Shown: in pieces, positions 36,520 to 45,467 of the stretch
How positions within the stretch are numbered: position 1 is the stretch's first letter
Layout: each line of letters begins with the position of its first letter
Assembly (NCBI GenBank): GCA_029449235.1
Contig: JANATG010000004.1
Coordinates: forward strand, 1,426,001-1,490,000
Source of the DNA: Linnemannia schmuckeri
Taxonomy: Eukaryota; Mortierellomycota; Mortierellomycetes; Mortierellales; Mortierellaceae
Reading direction: 5' to 3'
DNA length: 64,000 nucleotides
Position numbers and translations under genes: made by a program
The notes under the pieces: generated by a model
Seen by the model: only the letters and a program-made list of their open reading frames with translations
Told to the model about the DNA's origin: nothing
Databases searched by the model: none

Positions 36520-36730
36520 ACAACGACGCCACTTGCCGCTCAAAAAATCTCGGTCCTAGACAAATTGGGCTACCACCACTTGGGCGTACTGAAAGGTGCA
36601 TCCGGACATAGCCCTTGTAGATTGGCTGTTGCTCAAGCATGACGCTATTGACAAGCGGGCTTACAAACTACAACTCAACAAACAGGTCATGGTCTGTTGT
36701 TCCAGCGGCGCGTTTGTGCGTGACCATGTG
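36520..36730 (+). pseudogene. Possible degenerate coding fragment downstream of MoaA
   Basis: A coding-like stretch without a complete frame. One frame reads KISVLDKLGYHHLGVLKGA up to about 36600. A different frame from 36596 reads VDWLLLKHDAIDKRAYKLQL and then NKQVMVCCSSGAFVRDHV, ending at a GTAAG. The two would need a one-base shift to join. The KQVMV(C)xSxG part recalls the P-loop-proximal region of Crinkler-type proteins common in soil fungi, but that is only a resemblance from memory. It may equally be random sequence. Confidence 0.25.
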
Positions 36731-37359
36731 GTAAGGACATGGCCTGTTCACCTTTGTTTTTCTTGCATTCTCTGAGAGCCAACAATCAGTCAGTCAGCCA
36801 GCCAGTAGCAATGCATTTAAAAAGGCAACGATGGCCACCTTTTCCTCCCTACTCTTTTGACCATTTCCTTTCCCATAGCTTTTTTCTACATTACCACCGG
36901 TATGTTTCGGTTGTTTCCCTGTCTTTGTAAGAGAGGATTCTTTTTGCCGCAGAGACACTTACTTACTAAGAAGCCATCTCGTTCTTTTCACCTAATTAGA
37001 TCTCTCCTACTCGTCGTCCCAATTCAAAGAAGAACGAATATCACACATTTTTCAACAGCACCCTTCACTCTTGCCTTAGTTTCTTCACCCAACAAACAGT
37101 TCCACAACAACAACGTGGCCAAACAGCTCACAACATAGTCACCCACCCCCCAAGTCTCGGATCGACTATTAGAACATCAACCCCACTACTCTGGATCCCA
37201 TTGTTATAAGACCACAAGCCCTGTACCTTTATTCTTCCTTTCATCCTTCAAAAACAGCAACCATTTTTACTGCACCCAATTTTTCAATAACACAAAACAC
37301 GACGTCAATTTCCTCCACTACTACCATAAATATCACCCAGCCGTTCAACTATATACATC

Positions 37360-38199
37360 ATGAGCACGACCGCAGGACTGGCGCTGTTCTCGTTAGCAGC
37401 CATCATCTTGACTCGGATATACGTATCCTTTAACCCACCAGACTTTTTGCGGCAATACCGAGATCCCGATGGGGACTATTGTGGCAACAGCAGCAGTCCC
37501 TTCCGACGGTATCACCATCTTCGCCTACAAGTCGTGTCTGAAAGTCTGGGCAGTAAGGAAGATCAAGTACAGGATGACAACAAGGAGACAGAGAAGGAGG
37601 AGCGCGGACATGAGAACGAGCTTAAACAGGACACGTCAAGACCGGTGCTCGAACACGTAGATGAAGAGGCTCAAGCAAAAACCCGCATGGACCATCCTGG
37701 CCGGCACACCGTACACGTGACCCCTAGGTCAAGGGTTACCGCTGCCCTCACTTTTACCTCCAAACAAGACAGGACGATGGACGACAACCTGACGATCCTT
37801 CACCACCTCCCGAACTCTTCTCCGTCATTATCCTCAGATCATCACTTCTACACGTCCCTTCCAACAATACCAACCACACAACCGCGTCGCCCATGGCTAG
37901 ACCTCGAGATCTCCAACATCCACTACCACGGATCGCTCGAGCCCTTCGGAACCGACGATGAGGTCATCAAAACCATCCACGACCTCCAAACCAGTGGCAG
38001 TACTAGCAATAGCAACAGTGACGGAGGATGTAGTGCATCCGGGTATGCAAGGCTGTGGGGTATGACGGTAATCTGGGAAGATGGACAGTGGTGCTGTCTT
38101 GAGGGGAGGACGTTATATATCTTGAAGGCCGTTGGATGGACCGGTCGGGTGCGTGCTCGTGTTCTTGTTGATCAAGATAGTATTGGCGCGACTGTCTAG
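37360..38199 (+). CDS. Hypothetical protein, single exon, N-terminal membrane segment
   Basis: This is an uninterrupted frame of 279 residues with a clean start after a leader rich in A and C. I do not recognise the family. Residues 4-23 (TAGLALFSLAAIILTRIYVS) form a hydrophobic segment that could be a signal anchor. It is followed by a long polar, Glu/Lys/Ser/His-rich middle and a more ordered end (about 200-275) with several Trp residues and a short Ser/Asn run. The composition is not the simple-repeat type seen in nearby junk frames, and the C-terminal part looks like a folded domain, so it is probably a real gene. Neighbours give no functional hint. Confidence 0.6.
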   Translation: MSTTAGLALFSLAAIILTRIYVSFNPPDFLRQYRDPDGDYCGNSSSPFRRYHHLRLQVVSESLGSKEDQVQDDNKETEKEERGHENELKQDTSRPVLEHVDEEAQAKTRMDHPGRHTVHVTPRSRVTAALTFTSKQDRTMDDNLTILHHLPNSSPSLSSDHHFYTSLPTIPTTQPRRPWLDLEISNIHYHGSLEPFGTDDEVIKTIHDLQTSGSTSNSNSDGGCSASGYARLWGMTVIWEDGQWCCLEGRTLYILKAVGWTGRVRARVLVDQDSIGATV

Positions 38200-38802
38200 A
38201 CGCAATATATCTTTCTTGTTTTACGCATGAATGTAATCGGATGATAGCTGAGTGACTCTCGTGACGAAGGAACCGGTTTGTGATAGATATGATTACCTCA
38301 TTCAAGGTGGATGCATGAATGGAGAAAAAAAAAGTGAAACAGACGCACATTTTTCACTACTGCATTCAACACGTTCATGTAAAATGGCAATAAAAATAAC
38401 CCACTTCTTTTTACACTCCTTACTGGAACAAGCAAACGGAAAATGGTTCAATCGCCCGAATCATGATCATCCACACTCGTGGGAGTCGATCTCATGGGAG
38501 AGGTCAGACCTCTTCACGATGAAAAGGTAAATAGAAGTCCTTCATTGTCCTTCATTGTCATCCTCAATCCTGGATCCTGTGGATATTCCAAGCCTTCTCC
38601 CTCAATCCCGGCTCTATAAGTCTAAGCCTCATCTTCCCTCCTCTCTCAGACCTGCATCCGATATTATTCAGGACCGGATCTCCCAATTGCCGAGAAAGAA
38701 ATCAACTCCTATCCCATTCCCTATCGGACCCCACTAGGCAATATTTTTCTCGCAGGTGTGTAAGTCTGTGAGTAGGACATATTGCGCTCCGTCAAAGCGA
38801 TC

Positions 38803-38926
38803 GATGATAGTATCATAGTGATTCTAACCGTGGGTTAGTTTTGTTCAGTTATAATACTTTTAGTTGATAATCTCTTGTTAATTGAACAAAACTAAGTCAC
38901 GGTTAAAATCACTAGATGATACCATC
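38803..38926. mobile_element. Small fold-back (MITE-like) element
   Basis: Two arms of about 52 bases read as imperfect inverted repeats. The left arm starts GATGATAGTATCATAGTGAT and the right arm ends with its near-complement ATCACTAGATGATACCATC. The inner parts GTTAGTTTTGTTCA and TGAACAAAACTAAG pair almost perfectly. The loop is only about 20 bases. This form is usual for miniature inverted-repeat elements, which are moved by a transposase encoded elsewhere. I could not define a target-site duplication with certainty. It could instead be a transcribed hairpin. Confidence 0.6.
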
Positions 38927-40656
38927 AAGAATACCAGCAAGTCTTGCCTGCCAGCACTCGGACATGGCAGGGATGAATGAGCCGTGGTGAGTATGAGTGT
39001 TTCTGCCATGTTTCACGGAGATATTTCTGGTAAGGCTTATCACTCTTGCGAGTGGCTCGTCATATCTGTCCCTAACATCCTTCAAGCCACTTTGGATGAC
39101 CAAAAAAAAAAAGCTCTGCGACATGCCGTATCATAGGACGAACAATAAAGACTCTTGTTTGGTGGCGATGATTGAAGACGAAAGAGGGGATCTCACTTGA
39201 CCGGTTAAAGTAAGGCATTTGCCAATAACCTTCAATCTTTGATCGTTCCCTTGAACAAATTAGACGAAAAAGGTCTAGAAAAAGTTTAACATCCAAGTTT
39301 TTTTACCCTAGTTTCGCCAGATGGCACACCAACGAACGCACATCGATTGGCACCTCGATTCCTTGATCAGGCTAAAAAGAATCCGAAGCACGCAAAAAAA
39401 GTCAAAGTTTAAAAGCACAAAACATAGAGTAAAAGGACGGAGGAATGGAGGAGCCGTCTATCCACCCGCTATCTACCTGGGCCTAGTTTAAGCTTGTCTG
39501 GTTCACTTCGCTCTTCATGGGATATTCACACAGCGAGCATTTTTCTTTTTGTCTATTTTATGAGAGACTAATGGATTTGTAAACTACGTCTCTTCTTTTT
39601 CGTTTTCTTTGTTTCTTTTCACGCGACTCAGCAGTTCTGAATCCTCACAACTCAAAAAAGCAAGCGGGCAAGAGATCGAAAAATCTCTGGGAGAACAACG
39701 ATTCGACAGCTCCATCTCCTCCAACTCCTATGAACTGCGCTTGACTTTTAGACTCCTGCGTGCGTAGTCAAACCAACTGGCGAGCTGGTTTAGTCAGAAA
39801 AACCCTAATTGCAATTCGATTCCCGAAGCGGACGAAAGAGAAGTTGTTGGACAGAAGGGAAAACAGAAACAGGATAAAGGGAGGGAGTAAGCAACCAAGC
39901 GAAACCAAGATCACAATGGACTCAGGACACAGACAAACAAAACAAAAAAAAAAAAAAAAAGAACGGGCACCAAAAAGGTAATGTTCGTGTGAGAGAGAAG
40001 AATGGAAGATTCTTGACATATATTCGAGGTAAAACAAGTCTCCCTACTTTGCCCCTGTCTATCCTTTCTCCCTCTGAGGTCAAGAGGAGTCATATCCTCC
40101 ATCTTTATGTCCAAAGGACAAGCTCACTTACAGGTACCCATCTGTATTTTTTGATGGGAGATCCAAGGTAAGGACAAGCGAGAAAAAGAAGAAAGAGCGG
40201 AGGACGGCTTTACGATTGTTGTTGGTTCTTTTGAGAGTCGGTGCACGGCCACATACACACATTGTCACCACACAATATGTTTTATTGTTTGTTCAAACAG
40301 GTTTGTACACACGTATCTAATTGACTTTCTAGACAAGAGCAGGATCGATAACAAGCAACGAAAAACACAGAGGAATTTTGCGTGCCGCGCAGTTGCGCAT
40401 TAGTTGTTGTTTGACCTGTTTTTCTTCATTTGACCCCAAGGGGCCAAGGAAGGGACTAGACCATGTACTTCTTTGTCGGGCAAGAATCACAACAGCTACT
40501 CAACAAAGCAAAAAGGAAATAAAACCTTCAAAGGGACGCAAAACAAACGTAAGCTTGGCAAGAAGTAGACGTTTTTCTTGTTTATGCACCTGCCAAGGAG
40601 CCAAGAGTAAAAGGACGACGTGTCTGTTTCTTTGTGTCTATTCTCAGTTCCTGACG

Positions 40657-40772
40657 TTTTTTTTTATTTTTTATTTTTTATTTTTTATTTTTTATTTTTT
40701 ATTTTTTATTTTTTATTTTTTATTTTTTATTTTTTATTTTTTATTTTTTATTTTTTATTTTTTATTTTTTTT
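40657..40772. repeat. (ATTTTTT)n 7-bp satellite
   Basis: About fifteen copies of a 7-base unit, A followed by six T, nearly perfect from end to end. Read as protein it would give an artificial Phe/Ile/Tyr/Leu run, so the open frame over it is not a gene. Confidence 0.95.
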
Positions 40773-42299
40773 GCCGTGCTCTCTAGTTTATCTAACTGAT
40801 AGTCATATGGGCAGCAAAAAGGCATCTTTAAAATGTCATTTTACCAACTATCCTCATCATCATCCCAATATCCTGAAATATTTTCCCTCGTTTCCGTTCA
40901 TTCGGCCCCATCGTTGACCCTCTCTTCTCTTCCCACTCACTACTGGTAGTAAAAGCCGGGAGTTTTTTAAGCCGCCAAAAAAAAAAAAATATCTCAAACT
41001 TTTGTTGAGCATAGAGCAGCAAAAATATTTTCCGTCTTTGGAGGAAGGATCACGTATGTACGTAAGAAAAAAGCCCTATTGTTTTTTTTTTTTTAAGCAG
41101 CGCTCGCGTGGTTTTTCTTGTTGACCACAGTTCAACAAGGGTAAATAGGGGAAGGAAATGGGTGCGAGAGAGAGAGAATGAAGGATAGGAAAGACGATAA
41201 TTTATATGGATGAAAGGCTAGGATGGGATCGAATCCACGGGAGCCAGACGTCCTTCCAACGGGTACTGCCGACACGCAGCATGTTGGATCGCCATAATCG
41301 ATTCGTGACCATGACGCAGGAATAATATAAAGAGAAACAAGCGATGGGAACTTCGATGGATGAAAAGGGGAAACCGGAGCAAGGGGGCGAAGGATATCGT
41401 ACTGGTAGAGTGAGTGTGAGAGAGAGGGGGCGAAAGAAGCAGATAGGAGACGGAGAAGGACATCATGCAATGGCGGAGGAAGAAAGGAAAGGGTGACAGA
41501 TAGACAAACAGACGCTAACAGGTACCATCAGCATTTGCATTCAAAAAAGATGAAATAGATAGATACATCGACGAACAGATGAGTACAAGGCAAAGCGTGA
41601 GAGACCTCGAGAGTTGAAACAAAGAGAGTGCAAGAGGAGTAGTGGACAAAGATAGAAAGCAATTGAGTGATTTTTTTTTCGGGGTGCGATGAAGGTGCTT
41701 GCTTTTAAGAGGAGAGGAGGGTCATAAGGCAAGACCGATAGAGATTGACGGATAGAGGCGAGTCCGACCTGGATGCCAAAAGAGCAAGAATGCACTTTTT
41801 TTTTTTTTTTTATTCAGGCGGCAGTTGTAAATGAGACAAAGGACAAAAAGGACAGTGATTACTGGGTAAAGCGGTCGTCATTTTGCAATGCTGAATTGGA
41901 CAAATGCGCATAAAAAAAAGTGCAAATAAGCAGTGTGCGAGTGTGCGATGTATCTGCGCAACGGGTGGACAGGGGTGCGTGTGTTTGTGAATGCTGGGTC
42001 GTCATCGGGCATACCAGAGGAGAGAGGATAGGGGAAAAAAAAAGGAAAAAGGGAACAGGACGGACCGTGAAAGTTCAACCTGTTGTTCGGCCCTAGGATC
42101 ACCCTTTTCTTCTTTTTGTATTCACTTCAATTCATTAGTTGAAGTATTACAAATTCGTCAGTGGAATAAAGTTTTTTTCTTGCTGCGATGATGAATACCC
42201 GGCAGCCAGTGACACTGAACGCATTTCGACCGGACCCTCTCCCTCCTTGTCCTGTCGCTCGTCATCCATCCCAGACAGGCGATCAAATAAAAAGCAACT

Positions 42300-42644
42300 G
42301 ACTCCCGCTTCTTTTTTTCTCTCTTCTTCTTCCTCTTCTATAGTTTTTCTTTTTATCCTTCTCAACCGTTAATCCTTTTCGTGTGTGCATCATAACTCAT
42401 ATACCTTTCTTATCATCCTTTACCACACTCCCCCTCTTTTACTGCCGCACACACCACCATCCCCTCCCTCTTCAACTCACTCCTATTCCATTACTACTAC
42501 TTCTTTTCTAGTCTACACTCGACTTCCAGTGACCACAACCACTCTCCTCTTCTTGTGCTCTTCACTTCTTCGTCTTCACCCGACTATACCTTCTCTCACT
42601 TCTTTCTCTCTTACATAATTCATTCCTTCATTCACTTTCACATA
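42300..42644 (+). promoter_or_regulatory. Pyrimidine-rich leader of AUR1
   Basis: About 340 bases of strongly C/T-rich sequence directly before the AUR1 start codon. Such CT tracts are typical of core promoters and 5' leaders of well-expressed fungal genes. No TATA box is evident. An upstream in-frame ATG at 42555 would add 30 residues coded by this CT tract; I prefer 42645. Confidence 0.4.
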
Positions 42645-44536
42645 ATGATCTCTAATCTCAACCTGCGCTACCGCAGGGTCACAAAAGCAACGAAGGCCTT
42701 TGTTGTCTCCACTATCCGTCCCCTCCAGAAACACCGCTACACCCTTTACGACCTCCAGTATGTCTTCCTCTTTGTCCTCTTCTCTTTCTGTTACTACATC
42801 ATGGATAAGCCCGTCTGGTTCAAGCTCCCTATCGCGCTCGGCGTTATCGGCCTTTTGATCCCCAAAAAGACCCGCCAATTCATGCTCCCTTTCTTCGCCA
42901 TTGCTGCCTGGTTGATCCTTTTCTATTGCTGTCGATTCATTCCCTCAGAATGGAGACCCCATATCTTTACTTCTGTCCTTCCTGCGCTCGAAAACATTCT
43001 CTACGGCGGCAACATCTCTGAGCTCCTTGCCCAGACAACGAGCCCTCTCAAGGATCTTCTCGCCTGGATGCCCTACGGTGTTCTCCACTTTGCGCTTCCT
43101 TTCATCACTGCAGCATTGATTGTGTACTTTGGTCCTCCTGGCACCTTGCCAGTCTTTGCCAGAACCTTTGGCTACATGAACCTGGCAGGTGTTCTCACCC
43201 AGATCTTCTTCCCCTGCGCTCCACCATGTAAGTAACTTGCAACTAAGCTTGTCGTCATTTTTGGGGGTCTAGACGCTAGCAAATTCTCTCGCTGGGTTTC
43301 CGGTCTAAAAAAGACAAAAAAAAAAATTGAAAGAGCAGTGCACTAACCCAAAATTTTTTCCTCCTCATTTTTCATTCACGGTTTTTTTATGTATTTAACC
43401 ATGCAGGGTACGAGACCAACTACGGTTCTTTCGAGCCCGCCACCTATGCCATGCCCGGCAGCCCTGGCGGTTTGGCCCGTGTGGACGACATCCTCGGGAC
43501 AAACATGTATAAATCAACCTTCACCGCTTCCCCTCTCGTCTTTGGCGCCTTTCCCTCCCTCCACTCCGCTTGCGCCTGGCAACTCGCCTTCTTCCTCGTC
43601 TACATCTTTGGTCCCCGCTCCATCCCCTTTGTCGTCGGCTACGTCTTCTGGATCTGGTGGGCCACCATGTACCTTGGTCACCACTACGTCGTTGATCTCG
43701 TCGGAGGCGCCGGATACGCTGTTGTTGCCTTCTGGATCGGCTCCTTCTTCCTGCCTTCTGTCTTGCCTTCGATCCACCATAACGCCAAGGCTTCCCATGT
43801 CATCCACGACCTTGGCGATGCCATGAACCACCAGGAGAAGCAGACCCTCTTTGATGCTGCTCACAATGACGACGATTTTGTCGGCTTTAAGCAGGACAAG
43901 GAATGGGATTTGGGTCAGGATGAGGACGAAAGCGAGATTGAGGAGATGGCCACTGTCGTTGTCGTTTCTGTCGAGCCTGAGATGGAGGAGCGTCTCCTTG
44001 CCCAATCTGCACCTGCCTCGCCCACCACTGGCCCCAAGAAGAGCGCCTCGAACCGTCAAAGCTGGAACGGCTGGCAGGGATATGAATCCTGGATGGAGGT
44101 CTTGGTCACCGTTAACTCCCCCCGTCCTTCACCTCGCAACTCGCCTGTCAACTCTCCTCGCAATTCGAGCTCCCATTCGAGCGGATATGGTGGCAAGGGC
44201 CGTCGTCACAGCCGCGATTCGATGCACTCTGTCACCACCTTGAACCTTGATGTTGAGGCTAATGCAGCCTTGGTCCAGCCTGCTTTGGCGACCATTGCTG
44301 AGGACGGCGCTCAAGGTAGCTCATCGATATCCAAGGGCCGTGCTCGCCCCTCCCGACTGAACTTGGATCAGTCGAGCGGCTCTACTTCCTCGTCTGGATC
44401 GTCTCCTACTAGCCCAGCTACGACTGAGACCGATGCCGAGTCGAGCCATTCTGGTTCGTCGAGGCCATCATCCCCTCGGTCCCTTGTCTCTGGATCGTCT
44501 TCGCCTGCTTTCGGCAAGCGTTTCAAGGATGATTAG
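42645..44536 (+). CDS. AUR1: Inositol phosphorylceramide synthase catalytic subunit
   Basis: Two exons, 42645-43227 and 43407-44536 (570 residues); the junction rebuilds Trp195 (T|GG). The enzyme transfers phosphoinositol from phosphatidylinositol to ceramide in the Golgi, an essential fungal sphingolipid step and the target of aureobasidin A. Family landmarks: WMPYGVLHFALPF, FGYMNLAGVLTQIFFPCAPPW, YAMPGSPGGLARVDDILG, and the PAP2-type active site GAFPSLHS (His247) with GHHYVVDLVGG (His287, Asp291). Six or more membrane segments lie in residues 40-310. The C-terminal tail (about 330-570) is hydrophilic, rich in Ser and Pro, and much longer than in yeast, whose whole protein is about 401 residues. 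An in-frame ATG at 42555 exists, but the residues it would add come from leader-like sequence. Confidence 0.95.
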
Positions 44537-45467
44537 AAAAACTATCTATTCCCTATTTTTTTATTATTTCTCGCATCTTCCTCCGCACTGTACCATAGCC
44601 ACACTTGTAGAACATCATAATCCCTAATTATCTAAGTAATAACAACAAGTTCGCCTAGCGAACAGCCTACGGCATCAACAAAAACTGTTGTGTATGTGTA
44701 TGCTGAAGGCTGAAGGATTTTCATTTGTGTGGGGGCGTTGACCTTTAGGTCACGTGGATGTGACCTTGTAAAGAGAGGCTCTTTCGCTTCGCCTTCCAGT
44801 TGATGCTCTTAAGACGATTGGACCCTTGATGAGGATAAAGAGGACCCACAAGCCTTGTCTGTCTGTTCCTGTTCCCACACCCTTCTCCACTTCTTATTTG
44901 TCTGGCTTTCCCTTTCTCCCTTTCTTCCCTTTCTTCCTTCCTTCCTTCTTCTCCTTTTGCCTTTTTCTTCTTTCGTCTTCGTCCACTCTTCTCCACTCCT
45001 GTCCGTCTTCCTACATTCCTCATTCCTCTGCTTCAACCCACCCCCTTGGCCTGGCTCGGTCGTCTCTGCTGCAGCTTGCCGATTGACAGACAAGCAGGCA
45101 GACAGACAACCCCTTCCCATTCATCACCGCCACCACTTTGCATTCGTTCCTTATTTTGCCCTCTTCCTTTCCCTCTTTCAGCTTACTCTTATTTCTTCTT
45201 TCTTTCTCTCTCTACTTCGCCTCTTCCTATTTCTTTCCCCCTCTTTCCTTCCTCCTCCTCTTCGTCTTTCTTTCTACTATTCATTCTTTCTTCGTTCAAC
45301 ATCCACAAACCTTCTCTCTCAAGGTCCTAATTGCTCGTTGCATCTTTAAACTCAACACGCGCCAAGCACATTCTAACTACGCCATCCACATTACTTTACA
45401 TACACACACCAAACCAAGCAAGCAAGCAACTCCTCTTCCTCTTCCATAATCCACGCCGTCCCCTCTG
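44537..45467. other. Spacer and promoter of the PARP-Deltex gene
   Basis: There is no gene in this 930-base stretch. It holds a cluster of TGACCT/AGGTCA half-sites at 44739-44766. Further right, a long C/T-rich tract (about 44870-45330) leads to the next start codon, as in other promoters of this window. Confidence 0.5.
44739..44766. promoter_or_regulatory. Cluster of three TGACCT/AGGTCA half-sites with an E-box
   Basis: TGACCT (44739-44744) faces AGGTCA (44747-44752) across two bases, making a palindrome. A third half-site, TGACCT, is at 44761-44766. AGGTCAC and GTGACCT (44747-44753 and 44760-44766) form a second inverted repeat with a 6-base spacer that includes CACGTG (44751-44756). The site sits about 700 bases before the start of the PARP-Deltex gene and 200 after AUR1. 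A role as a transcription-factor site is inference. Confidence 0.35.

Larger units (their letters stand above)
38200..42644. other. 4.4-kb spacer without supported genes
   Basis: I see no gene in this stretch. It contains a fold-back element (38803-38926), a 7-bp satellite (40657-40772), several poly-A/T runs and, from about 42290, a strongly pyrimidine-rich tract leading to AUR1. Open frames here are short, repeat-driven or antisense to one another. Confidence 0.55.

Noticed and set aside
40378..40917. 179-codon frame over the 7-bp satellite
   Set aside because: The central Phe/Ile/Tyr/Leu run is the satellite read as protein; the flanks carry no motif.
41221..41310. tRNA-like patch (gggatcgaatcc, resembling a T-loop)
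   Set aside because: On neither strand could I pair the T-arm, anticodon arm and acceptor stem; it is a chance match to the loop sequence. No tRNA or rRNA gene was found in the window.
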